Below, piece after piece: positions 52,805-60,984 of a stretch of 64,000 nt of DNA (position 1 is its first letter; each line of letters begins with the position of its first letter). The stretch is from positions 18,373 through 82,372 of the forward strand of contig AOIR01000036.1 of assembly GCA_000337115.1 (NCBI GenBank). The letters are read 5' to 3'. The notes below the pieces were generated by a model. The model saw only the letters and a list, made by a program, of their open reading frames with translations, ran no database searches and was not told where the DNA came from. The DNA comes from Natrinema thermotolerans DSM 11552 (lineage in GTDB: Archaea; Halobacteriota; Halobacteria; Halobacteriales; Natrialbaceae). Made by a program: the position numbers and the translations under genes.

Positions 52805-53749
52805 ATGAGTTCGGCCGAGGTCGAGACATCACGGACGAAGGCGTGGCTGATGGCGGCCCGCCCACAGACCTTGCCCGCGGCCGCGGCCCCGGTGATCGTC
52901 GGGTCGGGGCTGGCGGCCGCCGAGGGCGTGTTCGCGCCGCTGCCGGCGATCGTGGCCTTCGTCGGTGCGGCGCTGATCCAGATCGGGACGAACTTCGCGA
53001 ACGACTACTACGACGCCGTCAAGGGGGCCGACACCGAGGACCGAGAGGGCTTTACCCGGGTCACCCAGTCGGGGCTCATCTCGCCCGCACAGGTCAAGCT
53101 CGCGACGATCGTCACCTTCGGACTGGCGATCTGCTCGGGGACCTATCTCGTCTACGTAGGGGGCGTTCCGATCCTCGTCGTCGGCCTCGTCAGCGTCTTC
53201 TGCGGATGGGCCTACACCGGCGGCCCCTATCCGCTGGGCTATCACGGGCTGGGCGATCTCTTCGTCTTCGTCTTCTTCGGCCTCGTCGCCGTGACCGGGA
53301 CCTACTACGTACAGGCCGCGGCTGTCCTCGCGGAGCCGCTCGCGACGACGATCCCCGACGGCACCGTCCCGCTCGAGGCCGTGATCGCGAGCCTGCCGAT
53401 CGCCGGGCTCTCGACGGCGATTCTCGTCGTGAACAACGTCCGGGACAAGGAGACCGACACCGAGGCGGGCAAACGGACCCTCGCGGTCCGGCTGGGCTAC
53501 CGCTGGAGTCGCGTAGAGTACGTGGCCATGCTCGCGATCGCCTACGTCGTTCCGGGCTGGTTCTGGCTCGCGACCGACGTCGGACCCGGTGTGTTGCTCC
53601 CGCTGGTGACGCTGCCCTACGCCGCGATGATCGCGCGAACCGTCCTGACCCGAACCGATGGCGAGGCGCTCAACCCCGCGCTCGAGGCGACCGGCAAGCT
53701 GCTCGCGATCTATGCCGTCTGTTTCGCCGGGGGGCTGGTGCTGCTATGA
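52805..53749 (+). CDS. menA: 1,4-dihydroxy-2-naphthoate polyprenyltransferase
   Basis: UbiA-family membrane enzyme that attaches the polyprenyl chain to the naphthoquinol ring, giving demethylmenaquinone. The 314-residue product has about nine helices and the two Asp-rich motifs: NFANDYYDAVKGAD (first, near residue 65-75) and NNVRDKETDTEAGKRTLAVRLG (second, about 218-235). The start MSSAEVETSRTKAWLMAARPQTL is typical. The stop overlaps the menC ATG by four bases (ATGA), so menA, menC and menE form one translationally coupled run. Confidence 0.93.
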   Translation: MSSAEVETSRTKAWLMAARPQTLPAAAAPVIVGSGLAAAEGVFAPLPAIVAFVGAALIQIGTNFANDYYDAVKGADTEDREGFTRVTQSGLISPAQVKLATIVTFGLAICSGTYLVYVGGVPILVVGLVSVFCGWAYTGGPYPLGYHGLGDLFVFVFFGLVAVTGTYYVQAAAVLAEPLATTIPDGTVPLEAVIASLPIAGLSTAILVVNNVRDKETDTEAGKRTLAVRLGYRWSRVEYVAMLAIAYVVPGWFWLATDVGPGVLLPLVTLPYAAMIARTVLTRTDGEALNPALEATGKLLAIYAVCFAGGLVLL

Positions 53750-54843
53750 GCGCCGCCGAGGACCTCTCGCTTGCGTATCGTCCCTTCTCGCTTGACCTCG
53801 TTGAGCCGCTCGAGACGGCCGACGGGACGATCGCGTCCCGGGACGGCTTTCTCGTCCGACTGGTCGACGAGGCCGACGACGGCAGCGACGGAGCCGGCGA
53901 CGAGCCGGCCGTCGGCTACGGAGAAGCGACGCCGCTGCCGGGCTGGACCGAGTCCCGGGAGGACTGCGAGCGCGCCCTCGAGCGCGCACAGGAGGCGCTC
54001 CGAACCGACGGCCCGAGCGAGGCCCTCGAGGCCGTCGACCGGCAGGTCGCGGCCCGTCACGCCCTCTCGCTGGCACTGGCCGACCTGCAGGCGACCCGCG
54101 AGTCGACGCCGCTGTATCGCTACCTCGGACAGGGGCCGATGGTCGGGCGGGTGCCGGTCAACGCGACGATCGGCGACGGCTCACCGGACGAGACGGTCGC
54201 CGCGGCCCGCGCGGCCGTGGATCGGGGCTTTACCACCTGCAAGCTGAAGGTCGGCCTCCGGAGCGTCGAGGACGACATCGAACGCGTCCGCCGAGTCCGC
54301 GAGGCCGTCGGCGACCGGATCGAACTGCGGGCCGACGCCAACGAGGCCTGGACCTTCGAGGAGGCCCAGTCGGCCCTCGAGGGCTTTGCCGACTGCGGCG
54401 TCTCGATCCTCGAGCAGCCCCTGCCTGCCGGCGCGCTCGAGGGCCACGCCGACCTCCGGGCGGAGAGCCCGGGCGTCTCGATTGCGCTCGACGAGGGGCT
54501 GTTGGAACACGGCGTCGACGCGATCTGTGACGCCGGGGCGGCCGACGTCGTCGTCCTGAAGCCGATGGCGCTGGGCGGGATCGACGTCGCCCGACAGGTC
54601 GCCGCGTGGCTGTCCGAACTCGAGGTCGCGCCGCTGGTGACGACCACCATCGACGGCGTCGTCGCTCGCACCGGCGCGGTACATCTGGCGGCCGCGATCC
54701 CCGGCGTACCGGCCTGCGGACTGGCGACCGGCGATCTGCTCGCGACGGATCTGGGCCGGGATCCCGTCCTGATCGAGAAGGGGTCGGCCGTCGTCCCGCA
54801 GGCGAAGGGACTGGGCGTCTCGGACGTCTGGGGTGACCGATGA
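53746..54843 (+). CDS. menC: O-succinylbenzoate synthase
   Basis: Enolase-superfamily enzyme that dehydrates SHCHC to O-succinylbenzoate. The 365-residue product has the barrel catalytic Lys in TTCKLKVGLRS, metal ligands in RADANEAW, SILEQPLP and IALDEGL, and the later Lys in DVVVLKPMALGGI. It overlaps menA and menE by four bases each. The upstream part of the same frame is spurious and belongs to menA coding sequence in another frame. Confidence 0.92.
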   Translation: MSAAEDLSLAYRPFSLDLVEPLETADGTIASRDGFLVRLVDEADDGSDGAGDEPAVGYGEATPLPGWTESREDCERALERAQEALRTDGPSEALEAVDRQVAARHALSLALADLQATRESTPLYRYLGQGPMVGRVPVNATIGDGSPDETVAAARAAVDRGFTTCKLKVGLRSVEDDIERVRRVREAVGDRIELRADANEAWTFEEAQSALEGFADCGVSILEQPLPAGALEGHADLRAESPGVSIALDEGLLEHGVDAICDAGAADVVVLKPMALGGIDVARQVAAWLSELEVAPLVTTTIDGVVARTGAVHLAAAIPGVPACGLATGDLLATDLGRDPVLIEKGSAVVPQAKGLGVSDVWGDR

Positions 54844-56366
54844 CCGGCGGCCTCGAGTGGCCGACGCGGGACCTGCTCGCCGGTCGTGCCTCGACGACGC
54901 CGGACGCGACGGCACTCGTCGACGCCGACGGTGACCGATCGTGGACGTACAGGGCGTTCGACCGGCGGGTCGACGCCGTCGCGGCGCGACTCGAGAGCCT
55001 CGTCTCCGGCCCCGACGATCGCCTCGGTATCCTCATGGACACCCGCGTCGCGTTCGCCGAGGTCTACTTCGCGGCGATGCGACTCGGCGTCACGATCGTC
55101 CCGTTGAACGTCCGGGAAACGGCAGCGGAACTCGCCTCGAAGGCCGACCGTACCGCCGTCGACGCGGTCGTCTGCGAGGCGGCGACCGAAGAACTCGCCC
55201 TCGAGATCACCGACTCCCCGATCCGCTCGGTCGACGCCCCCGATCGCGACGGCGTCGACCCGCTCGAGCCGATCGACGGGGCGTCCGTGACGCCGGTCGC
55301 GCTCGAGCGCGACGACACGCACCTGCTCATGTTCACGTCGGGCACGTCGGGCGAACCGAAGGCCGTCCGGCTGACGGTCGGCAACCTCGTCGCCAGCGCG
55401 ACCGCCTCGGCGTTCCGGCTCGGCGTCCTGCCGGCCGACCGGTGGCTCTGCTGCCTGCCGATGTATCACATGGGCGGGCTGGCACCGATCGTCCGGTCGA
55501 CGCTGTACGGAACGACCGCCGTGATCCAGCGCGCGTTCGACCCCCGCGACACCGCCCGCGTCGTCGACGAGTACGATATCACGGGCGTCTCGCTCGTGCC
55601 GACGATGTGCAAGCGCCTGCTCGAGGCCGGCTGGGAACCGCCGGAATCGCTGCGGTTCGTTCTGCTGGGCGGCGCTCCGGCTTCACGGGAACTGCTCGAG
55701 CGCTGTCGGGAGCGGGGCGTGCCGGCCCACCCGACCTACGGCATGACCGAGACCGCCTCCCAGATCGCGACGGCGACGCCGGCCGAGACCGCGGCCCACG
55801 AGGGGACGGTCGGCAAGCCGCTTTCCGGAACCGACGTGACAGTTGTCGACGAGGACGGCACGGTTCTCGGACCGGGCGAACAGGGCGAACTCGTCGTCTC
55901 GGGGCCGACGGTGACGCCGGGCTATCTCGACGCCGCCGAGACCGCGGCGGCGTTCGACGACCACGGCCTCCACACCGGCGACGTCGGCTACCGCGATGCA
56001 GACGGCCGGCTGTGGGTCCTCAATCGCCGCAGCGACCGCATCGTCACCGGCGGCGAGAACGTCGACCCCGGCGAGGTCGTCGCGGCACTGCGGTCCCACC
56101 CAGCTGTCGAGGACGCCGCGGTCGTGGGTCTCTCCGATCCGGAGTGGGGCGAACGGGTCGCGGCGCTCGTCGTCCCCGAAGCGGGGGCAGCCGCATCGCT
56201 CGAGCCGGCGTCCCTGCTCGCTCACTGCGACGAGCGTCTCGCGGGGTTCAAGCGGCCGAAGACGGTCGGGGTCGCCGACTCGCTTCCCCGGACGGCATCG
56301 GGGACCGTCGACCGCGAGGCGGTCCGCGAGCGCCTGCTTACGGACGGGACTGACCTGAGCGGGTAG
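54840..56366 (+). CDS. menE: O-succinylbenzoate-CoA ligase
   Basis: Acyl-adenylate-forming enzyme that activates O-succinylbenzoate for MenB. The 508-residue product has the ANL phosphate loop LLMFTSGTSGEPKAVRL (about residues 162-178), the HPTYGMTETASQIA motif, the hinge region RLWVLNRRSDRIVTGGENVDPGEV and the terminal catalytic Lys region (FKRPKTV ... PRTASGTVDREAVRE). Overlaps menC by ATGA. Last gene of the menaquinone run; the BCCT gene converges on it 16 nt away. Confidence 0.93.
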   Translation: MTGGLEWPTRDLLAGRASTTPDATALVDADGDRSWTYRAFDRRVDAVAARLESLVSGPDDRLGILMDTRVAFAEVYFAAMRLGVTIVPLNVRETAAELASKADRTAVDAVVCEAATEELALEITDSPIRSVDAPDRDGVDPLEPIDGASVTPVALERDDTHLLMFTSGTSGEPKAVRLTVGNLVASATASAFRLGVLPADRWLCCLPMYHMGGLAPIVRSTLYGTTAVIQRAFDPRDTARVVDEYDITGVSLVPTMCKRLLEAGWEPPESLRFVLLGGAPASRELLERCRERGVPAHPTYGMTETASQIATATPAETAAHEGTVGKPLSGTDVTVVDEDGTVLGPGEQGELVVSGPTVTPGYLDAAETAAAFDDHGLHTGDVGYRDADGRLWVLNRRSDRIVTGGENVDPGEVVAALRSHPAVEDAAVVGLSDPEWGERVAALVVPEAGAAASLEPASLLAHCDERLAGFKRPKTVGVADSLPRTASGTVDREAVRERLLTDGTDLSG

Positions 56367-56382
56367 TCTCCCGCGTCGCTGG

Positions 56383-57972
56383 TCAGTCGTCGTCGGAGAC
56401 GCTCTCGGAGACCGGCCGCTGACGGCGGGTCGGCGGCTCCGAGACCGGCGTCTCGTTGTCGCGAACGTAGTTTCTGGCGACGACGTAGCTGCCGTACAGG
56501 ACGAGCAACAGGAACAGCGAGAACGGCAGCGCCATCGTCACCGACAGCGACTCGATGGCGCTGAACTCCTCGAGTTCGAGCGACATCATCCCGAAGACGG
56601 CGAGCAAGGCACCCCACCACGCGCGGTTTCGCGGGTTCGGGTTTTCGTCGCCGAGCGTGATCGCCGAAATCATAAACACCGCCGAGTCGAGCGAGGTAAT
56701 GATGTAGCCGGCGATGATGAAGACGAAGAGTACGGCGAGAATCGTTCCATACGGCGTGATCTCGAGGGCTTTCGCGATGGCTGCGGGATTGCCCGAAGCG
56801 GCCAGTGCCTCCGCGATTGGGGCTTGATACCCCGGTGCGAGCGCCCAGCCGCCGATGAGACCGTGCTGGATCCAGGTAAACAGCGTCGGGACCAGCACGA
56901 GGACGGCGAACAGCTCCCTGACCGTGCGGCCCTTCGAGACGCGGGCGACGAAGCTCCCGACGAAGATACTCCAGGCGGCCCACCAGGCCCACCAGAAGCC
57001 GGTCCAGTCGGCCGCCCAGTTGCCCTCGGCCCCCGGCGCGGTGTACAGCGACAGCCGGAACAGGTTGCTGAGCCAGACGCCGGTCGCGTCGAGGTGGAGT
57101 TCGAGCATGTACAGCGTCGGCCCGATCACCACGAGTAGGGCCATCGCGGCGCCGATGAGGATCACCGTCGCCCGGGCCGCGTTACGGATCCCCTTCCGGA
57201 GGCCGAGCCAGACGTCACCGAGGAAGACCAGCCCGATCAGCGCGAACACCGCGTAGGTGAGTATCCGCGCCTCGAGGCCGAAGACGCCGCTGAGGATCGA
57301 GGACATCGTCTGTGCGCTGAACCCGAGCGTCGTCGCGATGCCGCCGATCGTGGCGATCAGCGCCGCCAGATCGACCAGCCAGTAGAGGCCCGGGATTCGG
57401 CCCTTGTCGACGACGCCGGCAAGCATCGAACTGATCTTGTACTCGCCGATGCCGTCCGTGTAGACCGCGATCCCGAAGGCGATCGCGACGGGGAGATACC
57501 ACATCGCCAGCCCCGGGAACACCTCGTGGATGAACATGAATGCGAGCGCCATCGACTCGGTGGACGCGTTCTGGACCGGCGCGGGATCCGGCGGGGGATA
57601 CTGGACGATCGAAACCGGTTCCGCCACGCCCCAGATGAGGACTGACGCGCCGAACCCGACGGTAAAGACCATCGATAGCCACGAGAAGCGATCGAATTCG
57701 GGCTCGGCGTCGGGGCCGCCGATCCGGATCCGGCCGTACCGCGAGGCCGTGAACGCGGTCGCGGCGACCAGCAGGACGAACCCAAGCAGGATGAACCACC
57801 AGCCGAAGTAGACGAGGACCCAGCTTTTCGCCCCAATGAGCGCACTACTCAATGCCGACGGCCGCAGGAATCCAACGATCCCAAGCGAGAGCATCACGCC
57901 CATCGTCACGAAAAACAGGGCCATCTCTCCCCGCGAGGCGTCCTCGAGGCCGAGGAGTCGACCGACGTTCAT
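56383..57972 (-). CDS. BCCT-family betaine/choline/carnitine transporter
   Basis: A 529-residue secondary transporter for trimethylammonium osmolytes. Twelve helices are apparent. The family signature WTGFWWAWWAAWSIFVGSFVARVSKGRTVRE (about 320-350) is intact, with the aromatic box for the quaternary amine and the glycine-rich SVMALFxxG-equivalent in half 1. A positively charged and Arg/Ser-rich C-terminal tail (about 505-529) could be an osmosensory region. In a high-salt organism it would import compatible solutes or choline. Promoter not evident by eye. Confidence 0.88.
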   Translation of the reverse strand: MNVGRLLGLEDASRGEMALFFVTMGVMLSLGIVGFLRPSALSSALIGAKSWVLVYFGWWFILLGFVLLVAATAFTASRYGRIRIGGPDAEPEFDRFSWLSMVFTVGFGASVLIWGVAEPVSIVQYPPPDPAPVQNASTESMALAFMFIHEVFPGLAMWYLPVAIAFGIAVYTDGIGEYKISSMLAGVVDKGRIPGLYWLVDLAALIATIGGIATTLGFSAQTMSSILSGVFGLEARILTYAVFALIGLVFLGDVWLGLRKGIRNAARATVILIGAAMALLVVIGPTLYMLELHLDATGVWLSNLFRLSLYTAPGAEGNWAADWTGFWWAWWAAWSIFVGSFVARVSKGRTVRELFAVLVLVPTLFTWIQHGLIGGWALAPGYQAPIAEALAASGNPAAIAKALEITPYGTILAVLFVFIIAGYIITSLDSAVFMISAITLGDENPNPRNRAWWGALLAVFGMMSLELEEFSAIESLSVTMALPFSLFLLLVLYGSYVVARNYVRDNETPVSEPPTRRQRPVSESVSDDD

Positions 57973-58208
57973 CGTTCGACCCCACTGCGCTCGTCGCCGT
58001 TCCGTTCGGCGGTCGTCTGCGTATCGTCGCTACTCACGATTGTGTGAGCCAGCATCAGATGTGTCTCGGATCCCACTCCTAATCGTTGAAGAACCCTTTG
58101 TATCGAACGCCGCTACAGGATCGGTACCACACTACAGGATAGCTGGGCGGAACCCACGGGATTGCCGCCGGACCCGGAGTTAAGCCGCTTGCCGCCCTAC
58201 CCGGAGCC

Positions 58209-59012
58209 GTGTGTACGCTCACGCTCGCTTGGCAGGTCTTCGAGGAGGCACCGGTCGCCGTCGCCGCGAACCGTGACGAAGCCATCGGCCGGGCGTCGGA
58301 CCCGCCGGGCGTCTACCGCGAGGACCCGCTGATCGTCGCGCCGCGTGACGCCGAAGCCGGCGGCACCTGGATCGGCTACAACGAACACGGTGTCTTCGTC
58401 GGCCTCACGAACAAGTGGGCCACCGCCGATCTCGCCGGCGAACGATCTCGGGGGCTGCTCGTCGCCGACGTCCTCGAGGCGCGTTCGGCCGCCGAAGCCC
58501 GCTCGATCGTGGCGGACGCGACCGCTGCCGACGAGTACAGCGGGTTCTATCTGGTTGTCGCCGACGCCGACGAGGCGTTTTGCTACCAGTGGGACGGCGA
58601 CCTCACGCTGACCGAGTTCGAGCCCGGCGTCCACGTCGTCGTCAACGTCGCGGTCGACGACGATGTCGACGTCCCGGCGGACCGAGCGGCGGTCGGCCGA
58701 GCGCAGGCGGACAACGCTCGAGCGGTCCGGGATGCGCTCGCGCCGGCATCGGGCGAGACCGTCGGCGACTGGCTCGAGCGCGGGGCCGCGGTGCTTTCGG
58801 ACCATGATTACGGCGTCTGCATTCATGAGGACGGGTTCGGGACCCGTTCGTCGTCGCTGCTCGCGCTCGGTCCCGAGACGACACGATACGAGTTCGCACC
58901 GGGGCCGCCCTGTCGGACGAGCTACGAGTCGGTCTCTCTCCCCGAACGCGTGTCGGGGGCCGTCGACGCCGACGGAGCGGACCCGGCGATCGACGGCGAA
59001 GGGCACATTTAA
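58209..59012 (+). CDS. NRDE/TANGO2-family protein
   Basis: A 267-residue protein of the TANGO2 family. It starts with MCTLTLAWQVFEEAPVAVAANRDEA, and the NRDE motif (residues 21-24) is the family name. Cys 2 becomes the N-terminal nucleophile after Met removal in Ntn-type relatives. GGTWIGYNEHGVFVGLTN and DYGVCIHEDGFGTRSSSLL are also typical. It is read from a GTG at 58209 with GTTAAG (58179-58184) as TATA box. Mammalian TANGO2 is linked to heme or lipid handling; the archaeal role is not established. Confidence 0.88.
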   Translation: MCTLTLAWQVFEEAPVAVAANRDEAIGRASDPPGVYREDPLIVAPRDAEAGGTWIGYNEHGVFVGLTNKWATADLAGERSRGLLVADVLEARSAAEARSIVADATAADEYSGFYLVVADADEAFCYQWDGDLTLTEFEPGVHVVVNVAVDDDVDVPADRAAVGRAQADNARAVRDALAPASGETVGDWLERGAAVLSDHDYGVCIHEDGFGTRSSSLLALGPETTRYEFAPGPPCRTSYESVSLPERVSGAVDADGADPAIDGEGHI

Positions 59013-59037
59013 GCGGCTCGCACTATCTGGTATGGGT

Positions 59038-59088
59038 ATGGACGCACTCCTGCCTGTAGCGACGCACACGGCGAGGTGGTGGCCGTGA
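59038..59088 (+). CDS. 16-codon leader ORF overlapping the next regulator
   Basis: From the ATG at 59038 the frame encodes MDALLPVATHTARWWP and stops at 59086-59088. ATTTAAG at 59006-59012 is about 29 nt upstream, the right distance for a leaderless transcript, so this is the first ORF on the mRNA. Its TGA overlaps the GTG start at 59085 of the winged-helix gene as GTGA, a coupling geometry. It could also be the true N-terminus of that gene with a frameshift. Two adjacent Trp codons precede the stop. Confidence 0.4.
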   Translation: MDALLPVATHTARWWP

Positions 59089-59435
59089 GCGTGTCCGCGG
59101 CCGAAGCCGAACTCACCGAGGCCGAGCGCGCGGGCCTCGAACTCGTCCGCGAGTCCGGCGGTATCCACCAGAGCGACTTCTGGAAGGAACTGGACGTCTC
59201 CTCGCGGAAGGGCAGTCGAATCGTCGAGTCGCTCGTCGAGAAGGAACTGGTCGACCGGGAGGAGACCGTCTACGAGGGACACAACACCTACTACATCTCG
59301 CCGACCGCCCGCGACCTCGATTTCACCCTGCTGATGGCCGGCGACATGCTCTCACCGTTTATCGGCGAGGAGGAGGTCGACCCCAACAGCGACGCCTTCT
59401 CCCAGTGGATCATGAACCTCGCTTACGAGGAGTAA
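59085..59435 (+). CDS. Winged helix-turn-helix regulator
   Basis: A 116-residue DNA-binding protein. The recognition segment ESGGIHQSDFWKELDVSSRKGSRIVESLVEKELVDREETVYEGHNTYYISPT is a MarR/TrmB-type winged helix. The C-terminal part (FTLLMAGDMLSPFIGEEEVDPNSDAFSQWIMNLAYEE) is acidic and helical. Upstream GTG codons at 59076 and 59079 are alternatives to the GTG at 59085. No regulatory target is evident; the FNT transporter gene converges downstream. Confidence 0.75.
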   Translation: MSVSAAEAELTEAERAGLELVRESGGIHQSDFWKELDVSSRKGSRIVESLVEKELVDREETVYEGHNTYYISPTARDLDFTLLMAGDMLSPFIGEEEVDPNSDAFSQWIMNLAYEE

Positions 59436-59523
59436 CCCGTCGACCGCGTCGACGGACCACCGCTCTTTCATCGGTTGCCGGTTCTCGATCGAGAGCCGCT
59501 CGAGCGCAAGGTACTGCGTCGGG

Positions 59524-60312
59524 TCAGTCGTCGCGTCCGTCCGCGCCCCGCACCTGCGCGACGTGAGCGAACGTGACCAGCCCGATACCGCCGACGACGT
59601 TACCGGCGGCCGAGACGGCGATCGTCTCCCCGAGCGCGCCGGAACCGATCGCCGCGTCGAAGAGGTACCCGAAGAAGACGTGGATCGCGGTGACGACCAC
59701 GTGGTCGAAGGGGCCAAGCGCCAACAGGAAGCCGACGAGATAGGCCAGCGCGAGCCGGCTTCCGACGCTGTCGGCCGCCGCCAGGAGGAACGACAGGAGG
59801 CTCACGAGCGCCCCGCCGACGATCGCGCTCGCGAAAATTCCCCTCGCCGGTCGGTTGACGATCCCCTCGGCGGTACCGGACAGCGCGTGTGCCGACTCCG
59901 GCGGCAGCACCCCGTCGACGGCGAAGACGACCGCGAAGAGGAACCCGCCGACGAGGTTGAAGACGAGCGTGACCGCCCACAGGCGACCGATCGGGACCAG
60001 CAGCCACGTGCCGTCCCGAGCGGCCGCCGCCGCGACCGGGTCGAAGAAGTTCTCGTTGAACAGTTCCGTGCGGCCGATGACCAGAAACACCATGCCGACG
60101 CCGAAGGTGAGCGCGCCAGCCACGTGTGCGGCCTCGCCGAACTGCGGTTCGACGAGTCCGTCGACGACGCCGAGTGCGACGATACCGAAGACGATCGTAA
60201 ACCCCGCAATGAAGCTGGTCGCGGCGAGTTCGAGCAGCGACTGCTCGAGTCGTCGCTGGCCCTCGTCGACGGCCCGATCGAATATCTCGGCGGGATCCGG
60301 CGCGACGGACAC
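59524..60312 (-). CDS. FNT-family formate/nitrite transporter
   Basis: A 262-residue pentameric channel-type transporter of the FocA/NirC family with six helices. Conserved sections are FGVGMVFLVIGRTELFNENFF (the ELFTxN-like signature), a broken helix near GIFASAIVGGALVSLLSFL, and a pore His in VVVTAIHVFFGYLF. It starts with a GTG at 60312. It moves small monocarboxylates such as formate, nitrite or hydrosulfide; the specific ion cannot be decided. A unique conserved His in the pore region is present. Confidence 0.85.
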   Translation of the reverse strand: MSVAPDPAEIFDRAVDEGQRRLEQSLLELAATSFIAGFTIVFGIVALGVVDGLVEPQFGEAAHVAGALTFGVGMVFLVIGRTELFNENFFDPVAAAAARDGTWLLVPIGRLWAVTLVFNLVGGFLFAVVFAVDGVLPPESAHALSGTAEGIVNRPARGIFASAIVGGALVSLLSFLLAAADSVGSRLALAYLVGFLLALGPFDHVVVTAIHVFFGYLFDAAIGSGALGETIAVSAAGNVVGGIGLVTFAHVAQVRGADGRDD

Positions 60313-60419
60313 GGGCTAGTTACGGTTCGTTGATGAATAAGAGCGGGACATGAATACGCCGGACGTCGAGATACTGTGCGTCGGGTCGGGAGCCGACCCC
60401 GGCAGCCCGGCGGAATCGA

Positions 60420-60833
60420 TCACTCGTAGGGATCGAGCCGTTCGATGAGAACGAAGGGGTCGCGTTCGCGGTTGTAGTAGGAGACGTCGCCGTCTAACGC
60501 TTCGATGAGTCGCCGATGGACCTCTCGTGCGGCCCGGCCCTCGTCGGGCTCTAGGTGGTGCTGGCCGCGCATGTCGGTCCAGAACCCGCCGTCGAGCCAC
60601 AGCAGCGTTTCGTCGTTGGACTGATAGACGACCTCGCCCTCCTCGGTCAGGCCGTCGATCGCGAGCTGTCGACCCGACAGCTGTGCGCGCGCGAGGACCG
60701 CGGTGAGTTGCCGGCGGGAAACCGGCGCGTGCAACGCGACGTCATCGATCGTTTCCCCGAAATAGCTCTCGACGAGATCACACGCCCGCGAGAATTCGTC
60801 GAATTCGACCTCCTGATCCTGTGCGATTTTCAT
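60420..60833 (-). CDS. Conserved hypothetical protein
   Basis: A 137-residue soluble acidic protein. It starts MKIAQDQEVEFDEFSRACDLVESYFGETIDDVALHAPVSRRQLTAVLARAQLSG, mostly helical, then ETLLWLDGGFWTDMRGQHHLEPDEGRAAREVHRRLIEALDGDV and ends FVLIERLDPYE. I do not recognise the family. ATG 60833 is chosen over a GTG at 60884. It is between the FNT gene and gatA with no obvious functional tie. Confidence 0.55.
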   Translation of the reverse strand: MKIAQDQEVEFDEFSRACDLVESYFGETIDDVALHAPVSRRQLTAVLARAQLSGRQLAIDGLTEEGEVVYQSNDETLLWLDGGFWTDMRGQHHLEPDEGRAAREVHRRLIEALDGDVSYYNRERDPFVLIERLDPYE

Positions 60834-60984
60834 AAGTCCCCTCGAGTGAACCGTTCGGTACGCAGAGGATTGACAGACGTACACAAAAATCTATCCGTCG
60901 TTCAGACGGTTTCCTGTCAGTCATTGCCGGCGCAACCGCGACCCGGGCAGCGGTTGCGCCGGGAAATCGGGACAGCAACCCGTC

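Noticed and set aside
59038-59088. Tryptophan-operon type attenuation leader
   Set aside because: No tryptophan biosynthesis gene or terminator/antiterminator pair follows; two Trp codons alone are weak, so only coupling is proposed.
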